A stretch of 64,000 nt of DNA from Mesostigma viride (taxonomy: Eukaryota; Streptophyta; Mesostigmatophyceae; Mesostigmatales; Mesostigmataceae): contig RPFO01000041.1 of NCBI GenBank assembly GCA_009746045.1, positions 3,577,454 to 3,641,453 of the forward strand, read 5' to 3'. Positions 1-10,876 of this stretch are shown here, one piece after another. Below the pieces are notes generated by a model that saw only the letters and a list, made by a program, of their open reading frames with translations, made no database searches and had not been told where the DNA came from. The stretch's first letter is position 1; every line of letters starts with the position of its first letter. The position numbers were made by a program, and so were the translations under genes.

Positions 1-53
1 ACCATTTTCTTCTGGATATCCAGGGAAAGTCGTTCTTCCGCTCTCTTGCCATA

Positions 54-662
54 TGTTAAAAACTGCCCTCATGAAATGCGTATTGGAGTAAAGCCGAACC
101 TTTGCAATCAGTTTTCGTATTATCAATTGTGAATTACGTAGTGGTACCAATTAGGTGGCCAACAAGGCCTTCCCAACAAGGGATTCCCAACAAGGGTGTC
201 GACTCTGACCAACAAGGTCTTCCCAACAAGGGATTCCCAACAAGGGCGTGAGTCGGACCTACAAGGTAACCATGACAATTGCGGAGGCAACATTATGTGG
301 AAAAGAACACCGTCTCTATAGCCGTCGATCTTGGAATAATCTACGGTACAGATAGGGTCCAGCCAGCCGCCACACAAAGGTGGGTGGCTTGCATCATTGA
401 ACACAGAAATGATGCGTTGGGTCACTAGTATGCAAGTACAAGGACATTGCGCCTCCAGGGCAGCACTTAGTGAACTGTCAGAGGGTCGGCGCGGAGCGCG
501 GATCCTAGCAAATTTGTCAGACGGCCACAGTACCCGTAGTACAGTTGAAAATACATTAATGCCGATTTATACTTCATCGGACTTTGACATCGTACCCTGA
601 AAATATTACTGGTAAAGACGAACAGCTAACGGGCACAACCAGGATTGTCAAAAATCCTGACA
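54..662 (-). repeat. 3' LTR of the gag-only retrotransposon
   Basis: This 609-bp repeat runs from TG to CA and is almost identical to 8053-8660. It includes an internal set of direct sub-repeats built on CCCAACAAGGG (about 151-255). It is the 3' LTR because the polypurine tract lies next to it on the element's sense (minus) strand. Confidence 0.85.
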
Positions 663-1489
663 CCCCCCTTGCACGTAGCAAGTAGTGATGCAAAACAAAA
701 ACTGTTTCCCCCCCCCCTCACTTGGAGTCACAGAACGTGTTTACATACAGAAACCAGGGGGAATCTCTCCCACGTCCTCAAGGACATCTGCAGCGGTGAA
801 ATGTGCAGTGCCCCCCTGCTTCCCCTTCCTCAGCTCGGGGTTTTGTTCCAACAGCGCTCATGTGTGTGGCCAGTGCGCTTGCAGTGTGTACAGGTGAGAG
901 TCTTGCTGCTGGTCAGGTAGTAGACGCTCTCGTCTAGATCCTCCTGACAGTGAGGGCAGGCTACCGTGTTGTATACTGCCTGGCCTCCCGAGGTAGAGAC
1001 ACCTCCAGAGTTGGAGTTGGTACCCCCTGTGGCAGCGCCTGCAGCAGCCCTGTGTACACGAAGGTGGTCATCCGCCTTCAGTACTGCAGTCTTGTACTCA
1101 CGCCACGTAAGATCCGCCCCCAGGTGATAGGCCGCCAGAACAGGGCCAAACGGGGTGGGTAGGCGTCGCCTGTGGGATGTTACAAGAATTGACTCATGCA
1201 ACCTGTTTGAGCTGAGCTTGTTGTACTCCAGGTATTTTCTCTCCATTAGGCTCAGGTTCGAAGACACCTGATCCAAAGGGATGCGATCTGATGCCAGGAG
1301 TTCTTCCAGTGTGGCTGCCTGGTAAGTCGAAGTTGTCTCGTCGTGGCCAAAGATGTCCACAAGAATCGCCCACGACTCGTGAAGGTAGTGATTTGGCGCA
1401 GTGGCAGCATGTAAGAGGGCAATGCCGTCTAGGCAGGCCACCAGGGCAGCGTAACCCAGCTTTTGTTGCTTGATAACCAGAACAAGACC

Positions 1490-1949
1490 GCAAGGACTTC
1501 TTTGCAGCGCTGGAGAACCTGGCGAACGGCATCCCTGGTCGCAACTACCTCGCTCTGCTGCTGGACGCCAACGCCACGCTACCACCAGGTACTGGCGGAT
1601 GTCAGCACGCCCCCAACGGTACGGTCTCCAATGCCAACACTGAACTTTTTGCTGATTTGCTTACGACATGCGATTTGGTCACTGCCAACACCCGCTTTCC
1701 ACATAGTCCAGATGCTTTGGTCACACACACCTCGCCAACTGGCACTGAACGCTGCATCGACTATGTTGTAATGCGCAAGCGTCATCAAGGCTTTATTATA
1801 CTAGCTGCTCGCTCGCATGTGATCCCCCTGGTGCGCTCCGATCATCGCATCGTCACCGCCCGCATCCGCCTGCGATTCCCCTCGCCCTTTCGTAAGCACG
1901 TGGCACCACCTGATTTGCGCACACTTCAGTTGCTTGAGAAATCGATCTG
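1490..1949 (+). pseudogene. LINE endonuclease fragment (APE type)
   Basis: The frame reads LLLDANATLPPG near the start and CIDYV then SDHRIV near the end. These correspond to the carboxy-terminal half of AP-endonuclease-like LINE nucleases, with the SDH catalytic dyad present. The amino-terminal half is missing through 5' truncation. The frame stops at 1949 and the RT resumes in another frame from 1934, so the original single ORF carries a frameshift here. Confidence 0.7.
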
Positions 1950-3156
1950 ACGACGCTCTGGAGGACTTCCCTGAAAAATGCGCCCACAAGCGGGCGGCAG
2001 AGGCGTTCGTCGACGCGCTGGACATCCCGGCCAGCCACACCCAGCTGTTCGCTGCCGGCCCGGCATCGGCCCTTCGGCACCTCGCTGACAAGCTGCCCGC
2101 GGCCGGGGCCCTGCTGCCCCCCCGCCGCCCGCCCCGCTTCACCAGCCTGCACCGGCTCCCCGCCGTCATCCAGGCCCGGCAAGCCCTGCGCGACAACAAC
2201 GACCCCGCCCGCTACGCCCGCCTCAAAGCCGATTACCACTCGGCCATCCGGCAGGCGACCAAGGAGCAGGAGGACCTTCATGTCCGCGAGTACTTCGCCC
2301 ACCTCAAGGACCAGCACGGCAAGTACGCCTGGACCCGCCTGCGTCACGCCCAACGGCCCGCCGGCGGCGCGCAGCCGGCGCCGCGGACGCTCTCTGGCTC
2401 ACCGCAGCAGCAGCTTGACCAGTGGTATTCCTCCCAGTCCCGGCTGCTCGGCGCCCCCCCGCCGCCTCCGCCGCTTGGCCCTCTGGTGGCCGTACGCCTG
2501 GCAGTAGCGCCTGCGGACGTCCCTGCGCCGCCCACGCCGCCCGCCGCTGAGCAGGACTACACGTACCCCGCCCTGACGGAACCCCTGGCCGACCCCAACG
2601 AGCTACCGCCGTTCACCGAGCTCGAGCTGAGCACCGCCGCCAAGCAACTCCCCTTCTACGCCGCCGTTGGACCTGACCAGCTCCCAGCCCCGGTGATTAA
2701 GCTGACGGCGCTCACGGGGTTCCTGCTTGACGTCTGCAACCGGATCCTGCTTGCCGACGCGCCGCCGATTCCTGAGTGGCAGCACAGCTACCGGATTATG
2801 CTGTACAAAAACAAAGGTTCCCCTGACGACCCCGCCAACTACAGAGGAGTCTGCATCCAGAGCGCCGCACTTAAGTTGTTCATGCGCATGATCCTCAACC
2901 GCCTTCGTTCTGCTCTCGACTGTCACCGGCCTTGGGGAAAGTCAAATGGGCTTCCGTCCTGGGCGCAACACCGTCATGGCCATCTTCGTCGCGAGTCGCC
3001 TCTTCGAGGAAGTCGCTCTCCTGCAACCTGGTGAGTTTCCCGCCATCCCGGATCTTCGTCGACTTCATCAAGGCTTTTGATTCTGTTCTCTGGGACGCTC
3101 TATGGGCTGTACTTGCTCGCGCTCGCGTCCCCACTCCCCTGATTACCGTCTGTTAG
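1934..3156 (+). pseudogene. LINE reverse transcriptase, amino-terminal part
   Basis: The main frame (1934-3034) contains GPDQLPAPVIK, then YRIMLYKNKGSPDDPANYRG and ALKLFMRMILNRL, the usual LINE RT blocks leading to the fingers and palm. After a frameshift near 2935-3040 it continues as FVDFIKAFDSVLW, RT motif A with its catalytic Asp. It is then broken at about 3157 by foreign sequence. The DNA is strongly GC-rich compared with the surrounding element. Confidence 0.75.
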
Positions 3157-3776
3157 AATTATATTCTGTCCGATGGCTTTCTTACGCTGAACAGTTACGG
3201 CCGATTTACAATATATGGCCGAGACGCTTACGCGTGAATGAATCTGTACTAGTGTGACGGAATCTTTTTCAGACGTACTTATATTTTCAGTCCACTTGGT
3301 CAAAGTCCGATGTAGTATAAATCGGCACTCAATATATTTCCAGCACTGTTTACTGTCATCCGTAACGTACCGAGCACTGTCCTGCCGGTACTGTAGCCGT
3401 CGTACAAATTTGCCAGGATCCGCGCTTCGCGCCGACCCTTTTTTCACTAAGTGCTGCCCTGGAGGCGCAATGTCCTTGTACTTGCATACTAGTGACCCAA
3501 CGCATCATGTCTGTGTTGATGCAAGCCACCCACGTTTTGTGTGGCGGCTGGCCTGCACCCTAACTGTGCCGTAGATTTTTCCTAAATCGACGGCTATAGG
3601 GACGGTGTGCTTTTTCCACATAATGTTGCTCTGGCAGTTTGTCCTGTAAGCCTTGACATGCTAAGCTATGGCAGCTGGCCGCCCCATGGCCGCAGCCTAG
3701 ACTATGTTGGATGAATGATTAAACGAATATTACCAATGAATTCGCCTCATTTTTGTCCATAAGTCAAAGGTCTTCA
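3157..3776 (-). repeat. Diverged solo-LTR-like insertion inside the LINE RT
   Basis: Segments between about 3285 and 3660 match the reverse complement of the flanking LTR family (for example TCCACATAATGTTGC at 3616 against 286-300). Divergence is much greater than between the two intact LTRs. The block interrupts the LINE RT frame. I could not find a clean target duplication, so the exact ends are approximate. Confidence 0.5.
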
Positions 3777-3810
3777 AGTACCGGAACTTTCCTCCGATAG
3801 CCAGCATTTA

Positions 3811-4796
3811 TTGTGCAAGCTAGGAGAAGTTTTTGGCCATTTTCCTGACACCGTCATCCGCACGCTGTATGAGGGGTCGACCACTTCGGTGCGCACTCAA
3901 CACGGCATTACCCCGCCCTGCCCACTGCAGACCGGCAGGGTTGCGTCCTGTCGCCGTACCTGTTTATTATTGTCGTGGATTATGTTATGCGCCAGGCACG
4001 TGCTCGCTTTGCTAGCATTGCAGGCCGTGCCCCTGGCCTAGCGATCACAAACGAGCTTGGGGAAGGGGGGCCGACTAACCAGCAGAATTTACTAGCTGAC
4101 CTCATTTATGCCGACGACATCACGCTCATCGAGAAGCCGGAGTCTGCCCAACTTTGGCTGGACTGCCTGGCGCTCGAGGCTCGGGCGGTTGGTCTAGAAA
4201 TCAGCCCCAAAACGGAGGCCCTGGCCCTTGGCATGGCAGGGCCCCCACCCACACTCCGCCTCTTAGACGATGCCGAGGTCAACTACCCTCCTTCAGGCCG
4301 CTTCAAGCTGCTCGGCAGTTGGCTTCCCGACTGCGAGGCCGACATGACGACACGGATCGGCATGGCGTGGGCGCACCTCCATGACCACCGCCGCTGGTGG
4401 AGCAACCCCGCCCTACCCCGGATCGTCAAGCGTGACCTCTTCAAGGTCGTCATTCTGACGATCCTGACCTACGGCGCCGAGACGTGGACACTGACGCAGG
4501 AGCTGGAGCAACGACTCGACGGCGCCGTCACCAAGATGCTGCGCCAGGCCCTTAACATCCCCCTTGGTTTGCGCATTAGTAATGAGGATTTGTACGCTGA
4601 TTTGCCCTATGTTTCCCACATTATTAGGCACAGGCGCCTGGGCCTAGCCGGGCACCTGAACTTGGCCCGCACAGATCAGGTAGATACATCAGATAGACTA
4701 GCTGGCACCAAGCCCGCCCAGCCTGGGCGATATGTCCTCACCTGGCGTGCCCCCGGCCGCGCGCGGCAGGGGCCGCCACCCGTGGACTTTTCGTGA
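3811..4796 (+). pseudogene. LINE reverse transcriptase, carboxy-terminal part
   Basis: It resumes the RT as RTLYEGSTTSVRTQHG, shifts frame near 3960, then reads from 3975 as DYVMRQARARF and LIYADDITLIE (motif C with the YADD catalytic pair). Next come LGSWLPD and the carboxy-terminal YGAETWTLT and RRRLGLAGH blocks typical of RTE/jockey-like LINE proteins. Together with the upstream piece it makes one RT broken by two frameshifts and one insertion, so it is inactive as it stands. Confidence 0.8.
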
Positions 4797-5572
4797 TAGA
4801 CTCGGCATGGACATGTGCTACACTAGACGTGACGGGCTCACCCCCGGGCAGCCTCCTGGTTTGTCTGTAATATGGAGGCAGATGGTGCGCAAGGATAGAT
4901 GGCAAGTAGTGATGAAGGAGACCACCCCCAAGCCTGTGGGGGCTCCGCGTGTGACCAAGTATGGCATTCATAGCGATTCGGGCCGCGGTGCCCACACCCC
5001 TGTAACTAGGACCTAGATAGCTTATACCATCCATTCCATCCCATGTTCCCCTCCCACTGAGGACTTATGCTCACGTGACGCAGTCACGTGTCTATTAATT
5101 AATTAATTAACCAGGTCGACTTCCCCGGCCAATGCCTCCTTGTACCCAATAGCCTCGAAGATTCCCTCAACCTTGATCTTGAAGGAGGTGAACTTCTTGT
5201 AGTCAAGGCCATCGAAGGTGACGTTACGGAGTGCATTCAGTACAGTATTCTCCTTCACGTCGCGAGCAGCAGCTGCGTTTGCAGCCATGGTTAAAAACTT
5301 GAAAGCTGGAAAGGATAAAACAGATTTACTCGCTTAGGAAATAATGCTCGATGGTCGCAGTTCGCACCAAGGTCCAGTCGTAAAGCATGGAATTAATCGT
5401 ATGCCAGACCTCTGCGTTATATGTGATGATGCCGAAGGAACCCCCTTCAAATACAACAAATGGCCTCGCCTGTAAGTCGTTGGCCAAGGTGCGCCCTCTA
5501 GTTAAAATCCTCGCAGTCCTGGCATATAAGTATATGTGATGATATCTTTATAAATGAAACGGTTGCCAGCAT

Positions 5573-7533
5573 TCGGGGTTCTTTGAACGGAGTTTCTTCT
5601 ATACGTGAATGCGGGAACAAGAGGCCGCTGGATGAGCGGCTTATATGTCGAAGTGTTTTCTCGTAGTTGTTCGGCTAGAGCTTTTGTGATTAGTAGATGC
5701 AGTATAGTGCATGGTTGAAAAATGAATTAAATAAAATGTGCGTTCCGCGCTTGGGTTGATTATACCCGGGCGGAACGGGGCGTGAGGTGCAGTGCCCCTG
5801 AAAAGAACAACCTACGCATTATTTAATACTAGCCGTGCAGATTCGGGATATTCTACCCCCGGTCTGTACGGTTAGCGTCTTACTAGCATCACTGAACATA
5901 AGGGTTTAATGACGTCAGTTAGCTAGGGATAAGGGAGGTTTTGCGACTAAAAGCCGCTCTGGCTGGTTTTGTCGGCCTCTTTCTTTGCTCGTTGTCGTTG
6001 CGGCGGCAGCCGCAGCTATGGGTGCTGCGGAGCAAAATCCCAAAAGCACTGGTTGCACCGGCCACTTGGCCAGTGGTGAGACTTCCAGTTGTTAACCGGC
6101 CAGGCGTAGTTCCTCGCCCGGTTAACTAAAAGAAAAGAAAATGATTACCTCCGGTCCGCACCTTTTCCCCAGCTTGGGGTCTTTGGTGGGCCGGGTGCCG
6201 TGACAGGTGCTCAACTGTCGCTTGGTCGGCCCAGTGCGCGAGCTGGTGCTCCGTACCTGGGGATGCTTGCACCCCGGGTTGGAGCCGGATGGCTGGCACT
6301 GGCGACCCGTGTCTCGGTCCGCGGCCTGAGGCTTTTTCTTCGGAAATTGCTGCTGGCCAGCAAACTTTGCAATTGCCTTCCGCCGAGGGGGGGTGGTTGG
6401 GGCTGGGGACGGCGATGGGAAAAGCGCCTAAGCTAGAAATTTTTTCCCCACGCATAGAAACCTCGGGGGGGAATGCGGTCTTGGCTGAACGGACTCTCGT
6501 TCAGCCAGGTGCCTGGGGCTGTGGCCTCGGGCATCCGGGCTGGCGGGGCCTGGGCTAGGTCCACGTTTTTTCTCGAAGCACCCCGGGTCTATGGGGAGAC
6601 GGCCATAGCGGTACCGACTCGGGGCCCCGAGAGGGGTCATGATAGGCTGGCCGTGCGCAATCGCAGTGCAAATGCGCTGGGCCTTTTTGGGCCTGGCCAT
6701 GCATCCACAGCCGCCGGGCACACGCCTCCCGATGTGGGGGGGCTCCCGTTTTGCGGCAGGGCGGTCACTTGTGACAACGAGCAAGGTGGAGTGCGGCTTC
6801 AAGGGAAAGCCAGGGCGGGGGTGATTGGGCAACGTACTTCATGAAGGGCCTTGAACGGCGTGCCTCCGGGCATGTCAATAGTGTCACATGTATGCTTCCA
6901 CTTATTGTTTTAATGAAGATGCTGGTTTTTGTGGGAGCTACGTGGGACATGAATCGGGGTTCTTTGAACGGAGTTTCTTCTATACGTGAATGCGGGAACA
7001 AGAGGCCGCTGGATGAGCGGCTTATATGTCGTAGTGTTTTCTCGTAGTTGTTCGGCTAGAGCTTTTGTGATTAGTAGATGCAGTATAGTGCATGGTTGAA
7101 AAATGAATTAAATAAAATGTGCGTTCCGCGCTTGGGTTGATTATACCCAGGCGGAACGGGGCGTGAGGTGCAGTGCCCCTGAAAAGAACAACCTACGCAT
7201 TATTTAATACTAGCCGTGCAGATTCGGGATATTCTACCCCCGGTCTGTACGGTTAGCGTCTTACTAGCATCACTGAACATAAGGGTTTAATGACGTCAGT
7301 TAGCTAGGGATAAGGGAGGTTTTGCGACTAAAAGCCGCTCTGGCTGGTTTTGTCGGCCTCTTTCTTTGCTCCCCACCCACCCGCCCTTGTCTTGGTTGCC
7401 TCTAGGGCAACGTATACTTCATGAAGGGCCTTGAACGGCGTGCCTCCGGGCATGTCAATAGTGTCACCTGTATGCTTCCACTTATTGTTTTAATGAAGAT
7501 GCTGGTTTTTGTGGGAGCTACGTGGGACATGAA
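5573..7533 (+). mobile_element. Non-autonomous PAT/DIRS-like element with split direct repeats, family 1
   Basis: Repeat A occurs at 5573-5990 and 6954-7371 (both 418 bp). Repeat B occurs at about 6827-6953 and 7405-7533. The order A1 - interior - B1A2 - linker - B2 is the split direct repeat signature of PAT-type tyrosine-recombinase retrotransposons. B1 abuts A2 exactly, and a C-rich linker of about 33 bp separates A2 from B2. The interior (5991-6826) has no recognisable protein, so it would depend on an autonomous relative. It sits in the leader of the gag-only LTR element. A second copy of the 5' part starts at 63098. Confidence 0.85.
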
Positions 7534-8052
7534 ATACAATTCGGACACTTCGTCCCAGCTCAGGGTCGTGAAACTTGACCTCTACGGACTGTCTCGGGCT
7601 GGGAATAGGGTCTGAGGCACCATGAATTGTGATGTGCTTGAATGGCTGTGGGTTAAGCGACATATATATTAAAAATATAATTACTTACAGCAGAGTGAAA
7701 TCACTCAAACCAAAGCAAACGCCCAGCTATAAACCTATATACAGAGCCATGTCAAAGCTCTATACTACGATAAGACCAATGGAAACGCCTAACGGGAGGA
7801 ACCTAATAGCCCTGCTGCACCGCAAAATCAGCCCGCGTACGGCGGAGCATGATGTCAGCCATGGCCCGAGTCAGCGCCACCGACAAGCGCTGACGCCAAT
7901 ATGACGTCCAGGTCCGCGCCGACCATGGGGCCCGCTGGCCCTCCAGGTCCAGCCGGTCCTCCCGGAGCCGGCAACACTCCTTGAAGACATATATATGTGG
8001 AATCTTGACATAAAACTGATTACAGAAGGCAACTCGCAATCGGTACCAATGA
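7534..8052 (-). other. Leader region of the LTR retrotransposon
   Basis: This stretch lies between the 5' LTR (8053-8660) and the nested PAT-like element; together with 5290-5572 it forms the untranslated leader before gag. I see no convincing ORF. Confidence 0.5.
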
Positions 8053-8660
8053 TGTTAAAAACTGCCCTCATGAAATGCGTATTGGAGTAAAGCCGAACCT
8101 TTGCAATCAGTTTTCGTATTATCAATTGTGAATTACGTAGTGGTACCAATTAGGTGGCCAACAAGGCCTTCCCAACAAGGGATTCCCAACAAGGGTGTCG
8201 ACTCTGACCAACAAGGTCTTCCCAACAAGGGATTCCCAACAAGGGCGTGAGTCGGACCTACAAGGTAACCATGACAATTGCGGAGGCAACATTATGTGGA
8301 AAAGAACACCGTCTCTATAGCCGTCGATCTTGGAATAATCTACGGTACAGTTAGGGTCCAGCCAGCCGCCACACAAAGGTGGGTGGCTTGCATCATTGAA
8401 CACAGAAATGATGCGTTGGGTCACTAGTATGCAAGTACAAGGACATTGCGCCTCCAGGGCAGCACTTAGTGAACAGAGGGTCGGCGCGGAGCGCGGATCC
8501 TAGCAAATTTGTCAGACGGCCACAGTACCCGTAGTACAGTTGAAAATACATAATTAATGCCGATTTATACTACATCGGACTTTGACATCGTACCCTGAAA
8601 ATATTACTGGTAAAGACGAACAGCTAACGGGCACAACCAGGATTGTCAAAAATCCTGACA
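8053..8660 (-). repeat. 5' LTR of the gag-only retrotransposon
   Basis: A 608-bp copy of 54-662, followed on the plus side by the target duplication CCATA (8661-8665). It would contain the promoter, reading leftward. Differences from the other LTR include a small deletion in the stretch corresponding to 476-486 and a short insertion near 8552. Confidence 0.85.
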
Positions 8661-9352
8661 CCATAATTGGCGAAATGGATAGCGAACACATCCTGAAATC
8701 GAGTAGAGACATGATCAAAACTGCGGTGAGTAAGATTGGTAAGCGATAGTTATCTACAGATTCAATTTTTGGAAAAGGCGGAGCTGAACCTTGAGGTGGC
8801 GGCAGTGTGACGGTCACGGGTACGTCGCTGGCGGGCGTGGTGAAGAAGGTGACCGATGTCATCTGCGAGGGATCCTGTCTCTCACTATCCTGCGTCGCAT
8901 TCCCCGTAGCAACTGTGGCATGATAAGGTAGAACCCCTCTGTCACCCAACCTAGGAGCCTCTCTCCCCAGTCCCCACTCCAGCAACCATCTCACGCATGG
9001 CCGCCTCCTCATCCGCAATCCTCTGACGTAATCTTCCCACATCCTGTTCCACCTCCTCCACCATCTTTCTATACATCGCTGCGTGTTGTTCATCTTGTTG
9101 TAGTCTGATCTTTGCTGCTGAAAGACGATCTGCTGCTAATCGGGCCCCGTCTCGTCCTGGCGTGGTCTTAACAGGAAAAAGAAAAGATGACGATGCACTA
9201 GGCACCGGAGTTTGCTCGCTCGGAATCCTGGGCGACAGCGACCCTCCTCCTCGACCCACGCCGGTTAGAGATGGCTCGCCTGGTCGGATGCCAGACGCAA
9301 TGACAGAAAACTTTGGCCCGACGGACAGCGATGCCCGCCTCACTTCAGACAT
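8661..9352 (-). pseudogene. Older gag-like fragment, target of the LTR insertion
   Basis: A minus-strand frame starting at 9352 encodes a disordered amino-terminal region and then a coiled-coil-like stretch (MVEEVEQDVGRLRQRIADEE). It shifts frame near 8950 and continues as PPFPKIESVDNYRLPIL, resembling the start of a Copia-type gag core. The LTR retrotransposon inserted in it at CCATA, so any continuation would lie at 1-53 and off the window. Family identity is tentative. Confidence 0.4.
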
Positions 9353-10550
9353 AGAAGTACGATTGAAATCAAGTTGACGCCGTGGAGTATGGGTAGTTCG
9401 CTCAGCACCTTCCCTAGTAATAGGTGGAAGAGATGAAGATGGATCGCCTGCACCTGGATCAGTAGGGGGTAAAGGTGATTATGTCTTCGAACTACTCATA
9501 CTACCACATGAAGTCACGATCGTCTACCTAGTAGAAACAACGGTTACGGCTGACTTCCAGTGTTAAAGAGCAAGACAGTCACATAAGGATGTGTCTCTCT
9601 CTGTATCACCGTAAGTTTTCCGCAACTCCATGATTCTTCCCGGATGATAGACATCTTTTCAACATTGTACTACATACCCGGAAGGTTACAACTCAAGAGA
9701 AACACCGAAGTAGAGATCCTCCGATACTAATGTAACGACTAAAAATGATCATCAGCATCATCCATAGTCTAAATATGAAAGATCTTTTACCTGGGGTTCT
9801 TTCCTGAGTCACAGATCTTCAAGTATCCAGGCAACGTTGAGATGGAGATTCCACAGCACGTGATTTAGGGAACCACACCCCTTGTAGACACAAGGACAAG
9901 CTTGTGCCTAGACGACTTCTGTGGAACTGAAAGTAGTCTAGTATCAAAGGGGAATGGACAACAAAGACAAGCTTTATTATACCATGATGGATCAAAGCCA
10001 ACGTGTCAACAATGGCGACCCCACGTCCTTGATATCAACGTGCTTGTCGAGCATGCCTCAACCTTAGCCAGAACCTTAGCCAGAAGACAACCAATCAGAA
10101 TCATGGAATTCCAAACGAGATCTTCGTATCCATCCCAGTCACACGAAACAGAACAACACCATGACCAGCCTGGCAGAATCCAGACATGAGATCCTGAATC
10201 TGTAGTAAGCACTGAAGTCCCAAAGGAACATTTAAGACTTTGTAGTACCGACCAACAACTATAACCCCACGTGGATCAGGCCACGACCAATGAGGGCTTC
10301 TTCTAACAGTCGGTTGACAAAGTACAAGTTTCAAGTACCCCCGTTTAGGAAACCTCATAACTTTCTCAATACTGATCCAAAAGTCCTCGAATAAAAGCCA
10401 AACGTTCACAAAACAAAGGATGTAACAACAAATCAATTTTGCTTGTTGCCGAGATGACTTGCCCACGCTCCTTGTTATGATATGCTCACATGGGTCTTAT
10501 TGCACCCACAGAACTTGCCGGAATCATCGTCTATCGTGACAGTCCGATTG
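9353..10550. other. Unassigned repeat-like DNA upstream of the gag fragment
   Basis: No ORF here has recognisable domains. By position it could be the leader and LTR of the element that supplied the minus-strand gag fragment, but I found no matching LTR pair inside the window. Confidence 0.3.
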
Positions 10551-10682
10551 CTGCTGTGGCATGCCTCTGGCATGAAGGAGAAAGGGGGTCTCTGCCCTTT
10601 CTTCCTGTTGTGCACATACAGGGATTAAAAGCACTCCGGTGCTCCGTGACTCCCCAACGGGAGCACGAGCTTAATTAATTAA
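10551..10682 (+). repeat. Short interspersed tail repeat, copy 1
   Basis: About 130 bp that recur at 38853-38989 with few differences. The unit ends with a hairpin (GTGCTCC ... GGAGCAC) and a TTAATTAATTAA tail. This looks like a SINE, or the 3' end of a second LINE family with the same tail preference. Confidence 0.6.
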
Positions 10683-10876
10683 GGAGGAGTTGAGGAATGA
10701 ATGTGCACGGCTACTAGTATGCCAGTAATTCAATAGTTCACGATAGGTTCTTTCATGCATTCGAGATTGAAATCATGCGAGTCGGCGGGGCCTCTGTGTG
10801 TGACTTAGTTTGGCATGCATATCGATTTGACGGGCCGTGGTGCCCGCAACCCTGTAATTAACTAGGAATTACTAGA

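Larger units (their letters stand above)
1481..5107 (+). mobile_element. 5'-truncated LINE with APE endonuclease and RT, RTE/jockey-like
   Basis: A non-LTR retrotransposon inserted in gag with a 7-bp target duplication TAACCAG. It lacks its 5' end and begins inside the endonuclease. In order it holds the end of an APE-type endonuclease (SDHRIV catalytic block, about 1838-1855), the RT fingers and palm, a foreign insertion (about 3157-3776), the RT catalytic block LIYADDITLIE (about 4100-4135) and the carboxy-terminal YGAETWTLT region. The 3' end is a short hairpin (CACGTGACGCAGTCACGTG, 5072-5090) followed by a TTAATTAATTAA tail. Fragments of the same 3' end recur at 10877-12733, 14094-14470, 14530-14580 and 14690-14720. 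The clade is inferred from the carboxy-terminal motifs. Confidence 0.85.
830..5288 (-). pseudogene. Gag of the LTR element, split by a LINE insertion
   Basis: The amino-terminal part is 5288-5103 and begins MAANAAAARDV. The carboxy-terminal part is 1480-830 and carries a CCHC zinc knuckle (C-x2-C-x4-H-x4-C, CTHCKRTGHTHERC). The 7-bp direct repeat TAACCAG at 1474-1480 and 5108-5114 brackets the LINE. Counting it once gives an uninterrupted frame of 275 codons including the stop, so gag was open when the LINE arrived. The fold around residues 20-60 resembles Copia-type gag (FDGLDYKKF region), which is family knowledge rather than a search result. The protein would package element RNA; the zinc knuckle would bind nucleic acid. 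Confidence 0.75.
54..8660 (-). mobile_element. LTR retrotransposon with gag only (TR-GAG-like), carrying nested insertions
   Basis: Two near-identical terminal repeats (54-662 and 8053-8660) begin TGTTA and end TGACA. They are flanked by a perfect 5-bp target duplication CCATA at 49-53 and 8661-8665. On the minus strand, a polypurine tract (GCAAGGGGGG, 663-672) directly abuts the 3' LTR. A TGGTACC primer-binding-like stretch follows the 5' LTR near 8040-8049. The only protein seen is a gag with a zinc knuckle; no protease, integrase or RT is visible, so it was probably mobilised in trans. A LINE (1481-5107) and a PAT-like element (5573-7533) inserted later. The LTRs differ by a few small changes, so the insertion is fairly recent. 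Boundaries are seen directly; the TR-GAG assignment is inferred. Confidence 0.85.

Noticed and set aside
54-8660. The 0.6-kb end repeats as a segmental duplication
   Set aside because: TG..CA ends, adjacent polypurine tract and the 5-bp CCATA flanks show an LTR retrotransposon.
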